NCBI GenBank assembly: GCA_944548615.1
Contig: OX155951.1
Span: forward strand, 20,906,648-20,970,647
Origin: Micropterix aruncella
Taxonomy: Eukaryota > Arthropoda > Insecta > Lepidoptera > Micropterigidae
DNA length: 64,000 nt
Direction: 5' to 3'
Part shown: piece by piece, positions 25,801 to 35,146 of the stretch
Layout: every line of letters begins with the position of its first letter
Position numbering within the stretch: the stretch's first letter is position 1
Position numbers and translations under genes: made by a program
The notes under the pieces: generated by a model
The model's database searches: none
The model's input: only the letters and a program-made list of their open reading frames with translations
What the model was told of the DNA's origin: nothing

Positions 25801-27326
25801 ACTCGCAATTACGCGACTATTTGCTGTGAAGTGTTTGGTCGTGCGTTTTGTTTGGTCAAACTAGCCTCGTTTGTTTAATCACGAGCTTCTCCTACATTGC
25901 TCGTAGTTCTTGACACCCCAGATTTGCTTTAAGAAGGGGTACCACCCTAAACATCATAACGCATAATCAAAATAAATGTTTTAACTGCGAATGTTATACG
26001 AAGAGCGAAAATGACTATCACGATTTTCAGATTTTGATTTTAACATATGTAACAAATAATAAGTTGGTGAACGAAGTAAATCTTTCAAAATTCACAATAT
26101 TGTCAGTAAAATTCACCAAAAATTTTCAAACCAAAAATAACAAATTCGCAAGAAAATCAACCCAGTTATTTTTGCCGTATTTTAGTCAATAAAACTGCAA
26201 ATTTCGAAACGTTTTTCAATTTGTTTAGATTGTTCTTCAGTTTTAACTTCGGGATTAACAAAAGATTTTTCATTTAATATATCTAAATCTAAAGCGATTA
26301 TTACTATCCGCACAGGTAAGCCTTTTTGTGCATTTTTACATAATATTGTTCATGGATTTTTCGCTATATAGAACATACAATATTGCAACATAAATTTTTG
26401 TTTATATCGCAACTTTGGTCTTTGGCTATCTATCTATATATAATTTATAGCAGAATCATTAGTATGATGTCACCCTCAAGTAAAGTGCATTTTATTTGAC
26501 TTGGGATCACTTTTTTTTTCTATTTGCTCGAAGAATAGTATGGAGGTTATCACTAATCTCTATAGTAGGTACACTGTGAATAGGTTAAAAATTAAACAAA
26601 AAGAGATCGGTACGTGAGTACATATTAATAAACAAAAATGTTATAATATTAATAAATAACAAATTTGTACTTTTATTTCATTAAAAACCATAGTTTGATT
26701 TAGGTTATTTAAATTTACCGGTTCATTTAAATTCTTATATTGATACTTGTTGATAGCATTACCTTGATTTATTGCAATTTAATATTGAGAATTTATTACT
26801 AATGTATGTACCCAAAGACGTCGCATAGATACTGCAAACATACGAAACGTCGAATAGCCGATTCTATTCCATTATAAGAGATGTTTTTGTAATTTCTGTA
26901 TTTTATTAATGCCTAGTAAGCATATAAGTTCCTATACTCTGCAAAGATTTAAAAAGTAAAGTTACCTGCACTGATTTAACTGATAGGCTAAGGATATTTA
27001 ACAATATCTCAGGTGATATACTGTAGAGTCTAATAAAAGTAAGAATATTTTGAGCAAGGACAACGCTCCACGTTGCGAACGGGAGAAAATATCAAATGCA
27101 TTTTGATCACATACCTTATATTGTGAATAATCAAAATACATTTAAAAGGGTGCATAATTGTTATACAATTTAGAACAAGTAGGTGTAGAAATTTGTGAAA
27201 GAGTTAAAAAGGATTCACCGAAATAAGATACTCAAAAGTATCAAAACTCTTTGATCGGTATACTTAATCAAATACTAATTTAAATTGTTTTTTTTTATTT
27301 CAGAAACATTGCCAGATCTGAATTAA
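10781..27326 (+). CDS. SLC9B/NHA-type sodium/proton exchanger, gene A (12 coding exons)
   Basis: Predicted membrane antiporter exchanging Na+ or Li+ for H+, of the CPA2/NHA (SLC9B) family. Joining exons 10781-10805, 10876-10951, 11245-11357, 12788-13019, 20652-20821, 21306-21520, 21715-21886, 21986-22140, 23750-23914, 25258-25444, 26241-26315 and 27304-27326 gives 1608 nt, or 535 aa plus stop, with no internal stop and every intron GT-AG. That is close to the length I recall for vertebrate NHA2. The motif GIDDSISVSIFG puts an Asp pair at residues 250-251, the ion-binding site known in this family. WMAKATVQAALGSVALDS lies near residues 435-450. The N-terminal ~70 residues are hydrophilic with a CC pair; the rest is hydrophobic helices. 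The start ATG has an A-rich upstream context. Introns are large and full of transposons, but no exon is interrupted. Whether it acts at the plasma membrane or an organelle cannot be told here. The function is by homology, unnamed orthologue. Confidence 0.88.
10876..10951 (+). CDS. gene A exon 2
   Basis: Acceptor TTTCAG, donor GTAAAA. Encodes a charged, hydrophilic stretch containing NEEESTKQRKNG. Phase 1 in, phase 2 out, matching exon 3. Confidence 0.7.
11245..11357 (+). CDS. gene A exon 3
   Basis: Acceptor TAACAG, donor GTAAGT. Encodes SWKSCCLRDTNN and then the start of the first hydrophobic helix. The W-x-SCC motif is matched in gene B exon 4 (SWWYSCC). Confidence 0.8.
11760..12515 (+). 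pseudogene. broken mariner transposase in gene A intron 3
   Basis: Mariner-family fragments in several frames: WVSVKLVPRLLT (about 11860), VTMDETWAHRSILETKQPS (about 11980, first catalytic Asp region), QDNAS and LLSHPPYSINLAPSDFHLF (about 12290, third catalytic Asp region), and SRWKKCVEVECDYVEK ending at a stop at 12513-12515. Multiple stops and frameshifts show it is dead. Terminal repeats could not be fixed with confidence. Confidence 0.8.
12788..13019 (+). CDS. gene A exon 4 (membrane helices)
   Basis: 232 nt, the same length as gene B exon 5. Encodes two to three hydrophobic helices with LPALIGML and QNLGLI motifs. Donor GTGAGA splits an Arg codon. Confidence 0.9.
13437..13444. repeat. 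hAT target-site duplication, left
   Basis: GTTCAGAT directly before the left terminal repeat. Confidence 0.92.
14541..15815 (+). CDS. pogo-like transposase, HTH and DDD domains
   Basis: 424 residues up to a stop at 15813-15815. Residues ~14-52 form a pipsqueak-type HTH (ASKTFGVPRTTLQRKVN). Residues ~75-145 are a second DNA-binding region with GRDWLSGFLRRHPK. The DDE-superfamily core has D187 (YNCDETG), D297 (LLLVDGHSTH) and D334 (HRLQALDV), a DD36D spacing typical of pogo/Tigger elements. It cuts and pastes the element in the nucleus. The start is the ATG two bases after a strong acceptor. The frame ends early compared with the continuing open frame downstream, so the C-terminus is lost by a frameshift. 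No in-frame stop breaks the catalytic region, implying a fairly recent insertion. Confidence 0.9.
   Translation: MVRTYKRTTDRAQWTEESMRNAIKAILEGRMGALLASKTFGVPRTTLQRKVNLARKSPNIPMNIKVPLGPKTTVFSPEEENELASYIIDMESRLFGLTTRDVKVLAYQLAVRNNKLHPFKEYVSMAGRDWLSGFLRRHPKIAIRKPESTSAARAAGFNKVVVSDFYKLLGKLYDNHKFTGNRIYNCDETGVSVVPKSRCKILALKGRKQVGALTSAERGATITVEICFSATGHYIPPMMIFPRKRMEPELMVNAPEGAWGVCSDSGWITTELFLAWFKKFISYTGATKENRVLLLVDGHSTHTKSVDIIDEARANGVEILSFPPHTTHRLQALDVAFMKPLSTYYDQAVTSWLRSNPGLVVSTRQVAELFGKAFIAAATMSTAVNGFKKCGIWPYDSNVFTDVDFIASMTTDIPTSYTIYYKSK
15776..16500 (+). pseudogene. transposase C-terminal part with PHD finger (frameshifted)
   Basis: The frame starting with CTA at 15781 is open without a stop to TAG at 16498-16500, overlapping the end of the upstream ORF in another frame. 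It encodes an acidic, Asn/Thr-rich linker, a Lys/Glu-rich coiled-coil-like segment (about 16130-16290), and a C4HC3 PHD finger: CLYC, CLVC, HCSC, CRLC (about 16350-16487). A single one-base shift near 15775-15815 would place it in frame with the transposase. PHD fingers bind histone tails, so this may target or tether the transposase to chromatin; that is inference. Confidence 0.8.
17251..18110 (+). pseudogene. hAT transposase C-terminal half
   Basis: Plus strand: ALKRLSDTRWSARADATKAL (about 17288-17345), LVLKMNKLETGLM, then a frameshift or stop near 17677 and a second block from 17774 (LSTLGKRMKAYHQVNSVFG, ADDLEDSLGDELVQLAELL) to a stop at 18086-18088. The usual C-terminal dimerisation helix motif (ERSFSKLK) is not recognisable. 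Confidence 0.82.
19075..19082. repeat. hAT target-site duplication, right
   Basis: GTTCAGAT directly after the right terminal repeat, identical to the left copy. Confidence 0.92.
20652..20821 (+). CDS. gene A exon 5
   Basis: 170 nt, equal to gene B exon 6. Encodes ALVIILSRAGLGLDL and a helix ending LPWIWG. It is separated from exon 4 by a 7.6-kb intron holding nested transposons. Confidence 0.9.
20822..21305. other. gene A intron 5
   Basis: No feature assigned. A 300-bp patch (20940-21240) reads like a decayed retroelement but has no motif. Confidence 0.4.
21306..21520 (+). CDS. gene A exon 6 (Asp-Asp ion site)
   Basis: 215 nt, equal to gene B exon 7. Encodes SVSPAVVVPCLFRL and AAAGIDDSISVSIFG; D250 and D251 are the expected ion-coordinating pair. 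The donor GTTAGT is the same uncommon form used in gene B. Confidence 0.92.
21715..21886 (+). CDS. gene A exon 7
   Basis: 172 nt, equal to gene B exon 8. Encodes GPVSIVAGIGFGILWG and ends in a glycine-rich NLIGWGGAG that continues into exon 8. Confidence 0.9.
21986..22140 (+). CDS. gene A exon 8
   Basis: 155 nt, equal to gene B exon 9. Encodes PLAVVSAGFVAALHWS and IFEPILFAFTGAQVK, a conserved helix. Donor GTACCA is weak but matches the phase. Confidence 0.9.
22141..22853. other. gene A intron 8, left part
   Basis: AT-rich; no repeat or ORF that can be supported. Confidence 0.4.
22854..23650 (+). mobile_element. decayed LINE/SINE 3' region, lepidopteran-like tail
   Basis: Begins AACTAGCTATCGCCCACGG, continues with a C-run at 22971-22984, and ends with an ACAAACTT tandem (23537-23612) followed by TTTATAATATTAGTATTGAT. 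The combination of CTAGCT...GCCC..GGCTTCGC and terminal TATAATATTAGTA words is, as far as I recall, common in lepidopteran retroposons. Family not assigned. Confidence 0.55.
23750..23914 (+). CDS. gene A exon 9
   Basis: 165 nt, equal to gene B exon 10. Encodes INELDP, then NKEKFFIGITWMAKATVQ, with the lysine expected in the antiporter core. Confidence 0.9.
24440..25041 (+). mobile_element. MITE-like family M, copy 1 (gene A intron 9)
   Basis: Subterminal inverted repeats ACACGACTGCC (about 24467) and GGCAGTCGTGT (ends 25041). Shared internal text: GTTTATGTATTTGTCCATAT, CCTTTCATTTGACAT, ACACTTCTAAATCGGT. A second foldback is nested at 24478-24738. Confidence 0.75.
24478..24738. mobile_element. 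foldback element nested in family M copy 1
   Basis: Ends TAAAGGTGCTC and GAGCACTTTA, inner arms GGGAGCATTCGCCTGTAATG and its near complement; the TTACATTACAG word occurs several times in both orientations. Non-coding. Confidence 0.7.
25258..25444 (+). CDS. gene A exon 10 (last core helix)
   Basis: 187 nt against 193 nt in gene B exon 11. Encodes AALGSVALDSVV and a terminal hydrophobic helix ending in ISVLGPRLL. Confidence 0.88.
25445..26240. other. gene A intron 10
   Basis: Contains at 25600-25930 a diverged fragment of TIR family T (compare 30601-31311 and 41180-41730), recognised by TCTGTCAAAAGTTATCTAAAT and GTTTAATCACGAGCTTCTCC. The rest is unassigned. Confidence 0.55.
26241..26315 (+). 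CDS. gene A exon 11 (cytosolic tail, symmetrical exon)
   Basis: 75 nt, flanked by CTTCAG and GTAAGC, phase 1 on both sides, open throughout. Encodes a Ser/Lys-rich tail. Being a multiple of 3, it could be skipped without changing the frame. Confidence 0.6.
26316..27303. other. gene A intron 11
   Basis: AT-rich, no element recognised; ends with a poly-T tract before the last acceptor. Confidence 0.45.
27304..27326 (+). CDS. gene A exon 12 (microexon with stop)
   Basis: Acceptor ATTTCAG after a poly-T tract. Encodes ETLPDLN and the stop TAA, read with the last nt of exon 10 or 11. AATAAATAC about 40 nt downstream could serve as a poly(A) signal. Confidence 0.6.
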
Positions 27327-28070
27327 ACAACGGACGATATAACTGTATTTTGAAAACTATCCTAATTAATAAATACTTTTACCAAAAATACAAAATGATG
27401 TTTTCATTACGATTTTTCCAGTGGTTTTTAAATATCAAACAGATGGCTTTCAACGGTACGGCGCATACAAAGTAACCACAACATAAAGAAAGCGACTAAG
27501 AGACGCAAATTCTATGCATTTTAGACCAACCAAGCTGATGAGTTTTTTCCGGGTAGTTTTCAAAAGTAAACACTCTTGTTTTGATGAGGGGTGTATTACG
27601 CATGCACCCTCAGTTTAAGTAAGAAGAAAAGCTGAAAAGGTTGTGCCTAAACGTTGTATGAATATTAGAGTAGGCAATTCCAAAGGGGGTTTTCAGTACA
27701 GATTGAAAGTATGTATATACAATAGAATAAAACACATGGTTTCTTTCATATAGTCTACGCTTTATGAATGATTTAAGTAAATAATAATTATAAATAACAC
27801 AATAAAAATTAAGTAATCCAATATTCGTACAGCGATAAATAAAATCTAAATTTTTCGTTATTCAAACTGAGCATTTATGCTTCTAAAGCCTAATACTATT
27901 ACTTATCTATATAAAGGACGATTTTGACACGGAATCTTCCACCGAAATGAACGGTGCATATAATTCGAAAAGTATCCTTAAAAGTTTTATGAAAACTTTT
28001 GAGTGCTTGAGTTATAATATTTTAAAATTCCTGATTTTGGTCATACATTTTTTTGCAATATGAGCATGGC
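27327..28070. other. convergent intergenic region between genes A and B
   Basis: The 3' ends of both exchangers face each other over 744 bp. AATAAA-like words on the plus strand at about 27368 and 27725 may end gene A transcripts. If either transcript extends, the two mRNAs would overlap antisense. Confidence 0.55.
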
Positions 28071-28222
28071 TTATTTCTCGTTTAAGTTTGTAATGCCCAC
28101 GTTATTTCGAACTTTATAATTACTGTCATTATCGTCGCCTTGTTCTGGAGATCCATCGCGTTCCATTTCTTCATCGATAATAGTAATGTCTCGGATTGAT
28201 GGACGATGGGAACGCCGCCAAC
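28071..28222 (-). CDS. gene B exon 12 (acidic tail and stop)
   Basis: Acceptor AATATAG. Encodes basic WRRSHRPS, then acidic DITIIDEEMERDGSP, then the stop TAA at 28071-28073. Confidence 0.85.
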
Positions 28223-31200
28223 CTATTATATTAACAGTGTATTAGATATAATACAAATATTCCTTCTACTTTGTTAGATGTTTAATTTCAAAAGACATAC
28301 CTTCGATTAGCTGCGGCTTTCTCGTTTTAGTAAGCAATCTGGGACCAGATATAGATATAATAATTGCCCCAAGTGGGGCAGTAAGTACAATCGATAAGAT
28401 GCAAACCATCAAAACGATCTCAGCATATTCTACTTCCTCTTGCGGACGGTTGGCATTTCTTACTGAGTCTAACGCCACAGGACCTAAGGCAGCCTGAAAT
28501 TTACGGAATTTTCAGATATGTCATCATAACAAGTGAATATAAAAAAAGAATAAAAACACTACTATTGTAATATTGTATTTATAATTGTTTTTATTACGAT
28601 TTTTTAATGAAATATTTGTAGTTTATGTATTTATCCATATATGTAGATACAAATATATTTTCGGAATCTACCCAATCAGACCTTTCATTTGACATGAAAC
28701 ACGATATATTATATTTATGCTAATTTATTAACATTTGGACATTAGGCATTTAGACAACTACTTACTTGATATTTTGACAGTTAAGGTACCCTATGATACT
28801 CGTGATGACATAACAATCCTGACAATACTACACACTTCTAAATCGGTTCAAGCGTTTAGAAGTTATGATGGAATAAAGAAACGGAAAATATACATAGATG
28901 AACCCTGAACACATTATACTTCGTTTTTGTTGGGCAGTCATGTAATTAGCGACGAGGTTGTTGTATCTACCTGAACTGTGGCCTTGGCCATCCACGAGAG
29001 ACCCACGAAGAATTTCTCTTTGGTATTAAGATTGCTACGGAATCCAATACCAGCGGTGACGAATATTCTCAAAACGACGCCAGTTATTAAGCAGCCAACG
29101 CCGATAGACACAATCCTCGCATCTAATTCATTAATCTGAGAATAAAGGATAATTCAGTTATTAATTATTTTCGAACTTGACGGAAATTCGAAAATCTTAC
29201 CTTGACCTGCGCACCTGTGATGCCGAATAGGATAGGTTCGAAAATCATCCAGAAAATTTCGAAAGCTGTTGCTACGGGATTGTCCTCGACTTCCCAACCC
29301 TGTTTTGACCAGTGTAGACAACCGAAAAATGACGCGGCTATGACTGCTAATGGACCTGAGATATTTAAAAAAATAATGAAACTCAAAGAAACATCGAAAC
29401 GTAGTATAAGTATAAGTAATTACATTACTTAATCAAGTAACATTGTAAGTAAGTAATGTATTATGAATGAAATATATATATACAATACGCAACTAACGAA
29501 ATATTTAAGTGATTAAGTAACATTTATACCTGCCCCTCCCCATCCGATTAAATCGCTTCCGAGAACAGCTATCAACCCTCCCAAAAACAGCAGCAGAACA
29601 CGCAGAGGAACAACGAATGGATCCATTCTTTCAGGTATGTACTTCAGAACGTAACCCCAGAATACACCGAAAGCTATTCCTATTACAATTGACAGCGGCC
29701 CCTGAAAATAAAAATAATTGTTATTTAAAATATATATTGTCAATTCTTTTCTATTGCCCAATTTATTTTCTTATAATAATAATTGTTTTTCGAGATCCTA
29801 TTTTAGTATTATTCAATTCTTTATTGAGAAATCACACAGTATTACAGTAATAATATTTTAAAATTGTATACAGATTTACAACAAATAAAACCGGTTACGG
29901 ATTTCAATAAAATTACATAAATTACGTTTAAAAAAAACTGCCTAATAAAACTAATGTACCTTCAATTTTAGTACTACATAAGAGTCTAGTATTAAGGGTG
30001 TGTGTGTATATGTTTATGGGAGTGTGTTGAGAGTGTGGGTGTGGAGTGTGAGCGTGTATGATATTAGTAATGGCGTATATAAAATATAATAATAATAATA
30101 ATCAATAAAATAGCTAATACGAATAGTCAGCTTCTTGTATCGGTTAGGGTTTGATTTACGGACATGGTATAAGTGATTATGGAATTATTAAACATATCAA
30201 TACCATTTAAATTGATATTTTAAAGCTCACAGCAGCGTGTGAGTACTCCATTCCTTGATGCATTAGTTTTAAAACGCGGCAATCGAAACAGGTCAAATTG
30301 GCGTGTGGTCCTCATTGGGGCGTTAATATTGATCTCGCCCACTAAGTCAGAGGAATCGAATATGCCATTCATTATTTAATAGAGGCACAGAGCATCATCC
30401 AAGTTGCGCCGATAAGATAGCGAATTGATTTTCGATAGTAGGGTAGCCTCATTAGTAGTATTACAATGACTTTCGACTTGAAGTTGAAGAAGAAGTTTAT
30501 TTTTTTTCAGTTGAAAAGTTAAAACAAAACAGGGAAAACAAATGGTCGAAACGAATAATTGAAAATTAGGTATTCGTAGTTTTCAGCACTGAGTCTCCTT
30601 TATATTGGGCCCTTACCTATGTAATTGCTGTTTTTCATACCGGCCAGTTTAAACTTGGATAACTTAGGTATAGTTGGAATTTTAAATTCCAATAAATGTT
30701 AATTCAAGGCCATGTTATTCTATTTTAAGAATCAGCTGTTTATTTGTCTTTCCGTTATTTGTTTTTGCTCAAATATTTTCATTTGTGCAACTATGGTAAA
30801 GTTTAACGTTTGCATTATTTTCAAATACGAGACAGTGTGCTGGTGTTTCCTATAACAGCTTCCTGCAGTCTGGCTATACAATTACCGTAAATGTGTACTG
30901 TTACGAACTGCAAACAATGATGGAGAAGCTCGTGATTAAATAACCGAGCCTGGTCAATCGCTTATCGCCACTGCTTCTGCAATGACAACGTATAACCACA
31001 GACTTGACTGCAAACAATCGCAAAGTTGCAGGAGTTGCGGCTGGAGGCTCTTGGTCACTCACCGTACTTAACAGACCTTTTTTTCAGAATTTAGATATCT
31101 TTTTACAAGGGAAAAAAATCAACTTTTGAGGGTCGGTGGAAAAGGCCTTCAAAGCATTCATTCATTTCTGTCCACGAGAGTTTTACAGCAGAGGAATTAA

Positions 31201-34200
31201 GCAACCCCCATTTATATGACAACTCCTATTTATTAAATATATGTTTTTCATACTTTTTGGCCTTATTTTTTTTTCATAGAACAGCAACTTCATAAGTAAG
31301 GACCCAATATATTTCCAGTTTAAACTCGTTTAATTACTTTCAATATATAATGAAAGAGCCATAAAAATAATGTAGGGATCACGTTTTTTAAATAATTTTA
31401 ATATGGCAGACAAGGGATAATAGAAAGCGGGGAAAATTGAAAAAAACGGACGAACCGCGTTGAGTTCATAAGCGCAGACGCATGAGCGGAAACGCTTCAT
31501 TATATCAGTTTATCGCGTCAGACACGTCATAGGAAACGCACCTATTCTATTTTGAAAAGTAGCCATTAGCCTAAATTTCTTTGTTTTTACTTTTAATGTA
31601 TATCTCTAAGTTCCTAAGATAATGTCAAGGTTTTATTTCAAATAGACAAAAATAGCTCTAACTCAGAAATTATGCCTTTTGTTTTTATGTATTTTAGATC
31701 ATTTACATAGCTAATTGCCTCTGCATAATATACATAAAAGAAATCTGAAGAATTACAAAAAAACGGAACGGATCATAGAAGGTGACGTCACCAGTTCATT
31801 ACGTAACAATTACATACACCCGGCTTGATAAGCGAGTGTCATATTCTGGCTAAATTTGAGATGTTATATCTCAGCAACTAAAACACAGAAAAAAGTTAAA
31901 ATGCAGATATTTAAATTTAAAGCCACTCTTTCTTGGTGTACTTTTTACGCGACTGCCTAACAAAATTGAGTTTTCCGTTTCTTTATTCCACCATAACTTC
32001 TAAACCCTTAAGCCGATTTAGAAGTGTGTGATATTGTTAGAATCATTATGCCATCCCGAGTGTCATAGATTACATTAACTGTGTAAATATCAAGTAAGTA
32101 GTTGTCTCAATCTCCATATGCCCAAATGTCAATAAATTAACATAGATATAACGTGTTTAGTGTCAAATGAAAGGTCTGATTTAGTACATTTCGGAAATAG
32201 ACCTGTATCTGTATGGATACATATATAAACCACAAATATTTCATAAAAACCGTTATAAAAATTATTATAAATACAATAGATCACTTTCTGTAACGGCAGT
32301 ACGGTTTTTATTGTTTTTAATGTATTTACTTGTTCTATTACTATTTGATATATACTAACCTGAACTATAGTGTAGGTCAAAGAAGACGTTGAGAACATGA
32401 TGGCGTGAACGATGCCAAATACGGCAACACTGACGGCATCGTCAATACCGGCAACCGCCAACACTAGGGTTGGTATACCCTTAGCCACGCCGTAGCCTTT
32501 GCCTCTTAGGCGAAACAGGCACGGCACTACCACCGCAGGCGAAACGGCTGCTATAATAGAGCCCAACAAGAAAGCTGAAAAATAGTAACAACACCTTTAA
32601 TTGTGTCCTGTATTCGAACGCGTAGGACGAACGTACATATGCAGGCATTCTGGAAATGTTGCAATTTGATATTGTCTTACCCCAAGTCCAAGGCAATGCA
32701 AGCAGGTAATGCGTCATAAGAGCAATAATGACAGCTTCGGCAGTCCAGGGTACCAAGCCCAATTTTAACACCGTGAGGAATAGCTTCTTCATCGCTGTTG
32801 GGTCTAAATCCAAACCAGCTCTCGTGAGAATGATGACCAAAGCAAATTTTCTGAAAAAGGAGATGTTTTATTCATTATCAATAATGGCATTTGAATTCAT
32901 AAAAAGTTCTGCTGCATCCAAGCGGAATGGTGAGCGAAATAGGGTGAGGGAGGGGAGGGGGGGGTGAATTATCAACAGTGGGGGTCGATAATCCAACCTA
33001 AAAGAATTGGCAAATTACCCGAATATTACTACCGGCCTTTATAACACCCAATTAAATAAAGTCTACCTACCCACATTTTTAAAGTACTCTTTGCGCAACT
33101 ACATTTATTATTTTGAGTTTAGTCTTCAAATGAATGATTTCAGAACGGGTGTGTGCTACTTGTTTTTTAAAATATTATTGTTTATGGACTTATATTCCAC
33201 TTTAAAATTTATGGATAAAATTTTCGTCAACAAGCACTTCAAAGAGGTAAGTTTTTAAAAACTTATTGCATGTTATTTATGGTTCTGTTCAGTTATTTCT
33301 TAGAATCAATTGTTGCTCTAACACACACAAATACAGTTTTATGCTTTACCTTTATTTATGTGTCTGTATTTGATCTGAGAAATCAGTGACCTTTATAAAG
33401 GCCAGTAGTAAAATCCACTGCTTTGATGTTAACTTTCAGACAAAACAGGATATTTGATCTGTTGAGCCATAACTTCATGAAATATTCACCAATGGAAGAA
33501 ACACGTAGCTTTGATGAAGCAATGATACCCTATTATTGTGGTCATTCCTGTAAACAGTTTATAAGAAGCAAACCCATTCGTTGGGGATACAAATTCTGGG
33601 TTGGTGCTTCGAAATATGACTATATAGAATAAATAGTTTGAACCATACCAAGGAAAGTCTGTTAGTATTCCACCTGCTTATAATGAATTTGGTGTATGTG
33701 GTAGTGTTGTTTTGCTGATGAATATGCTGATGCCCTTCAATCCAGATATCCAGGTGTGCCACTTCACTTATTTTTTGACAACCTTTTCTCTTCGATCCCA
33801 CTATACCATGAGCTTGGTAACAGGGGCCTGAAAGCCACAGGTACTATACGAGAAAATAGGTTATCGAAATGTCCTTTACCAACTAACAAACAGTTTATAA
33901 AGACTGAAAGAGGTTCCTTCGTACATAAATTCAGTCGACCAGAAGGAATTTTAGCTTGTAAATGGAACAATAACAGTGTAGTAACTGTTGTATCAAATGT
34001 AGACAAAATTGAAGCAATAAATAAGTCGAAAATATTTTCTCAGCAGTTGAAGAGGTACGGGCAGATTGACCAGCCAGCAATTATAATGAAATACAATGAG
34101 CACATGGGAGGAGTTGACCAATCAGATCAAAACATCGGTCTGTATCGCACTTCTATACGTAGGACGAAGTGGTATTTTTCTCTTTTCTCCCATTGCTTGG

Positions 34201-35106
34201 ATATGACTCTACACAAAGCCTGGCTGCTGCATAAAGCTGATGGGAGGACAATGTGACCATCTTTATTTTCGGCGGTCCATAACTAGAGCAATATTAGAGA
34301 CCTTACATTCAAAAATAGTTCGCTTACATTCAAAAATATGTTTCATGTCGTATCACACACACATTTCATTTATGTTTTTTTATGTATTTCGTAATGTTAT
34401 TTAAAACATTGATAAAAAACATGTATCCATAAATATACTTATTCATTGAAAAAATAGAACATAGATTTTACTGAATAGTATTAGGACCTTATAATAGACG
34501 TGGATTTTACTACCGGGCGTTATAAAGGCCACCCTTTTTCAGGCTTTCTGAAATACTTAGATTTGTTTACTTATTTTTCCCTTGTTATTTTACACATAAA
34601 ACCAAAACATGCAAAAAATTATCAATATTGGCAATGATAAATAGTTTCAGTAACATCCGGGTTAATGATAAATTATGCATAATATGTGCAATGAAAAACA
34701 AAAGAAGTGGATTAATGAAAATTACACTAACCTATAGTTAGGGTTGCTATGTCTAACAACAAAAATCTGATATGAAAGCAGGAGCGTGTCTAGCCCAAGG
34801 GCAATCGGTGGAATGCACACAAATAATTATACCAGTCGTAATGGTGAAACGAAAATTGCTAGACTAATCCCAATGCATTGTAACCTGGAAACGCTAGTAT
34901 GATGCCGCTGAAGGCCGAAATGATTAGTCATCAGTAATTCAGAAAAGACAGTTGTAACGTACGTGCTTCTTATGCGTCGAAATGTGTTTTTCTAATATGT
35001 GTCGGGGTGGGAAATTTGGTATGTGAGGTTATTTCGTGTGTTTCGTCGTCGTTTCGACATTATCGTTTTAGTTACAAAATTAAGGGTAGCTGGCGTAGAA
35101 GCTAAA

Positions 35107-35146
<40 letters not shown>

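Larger units (their letters stand above)
29702..32359. other. gene B intron 7, 2.66 kb
   Basis: Holds a GT-rich tract (29997-30065), TIR family T (30601-31311) and family M copy 3 (31946-32332). 30070-30600 and 31312-31945 show no further feature. Confidence 0.6.
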
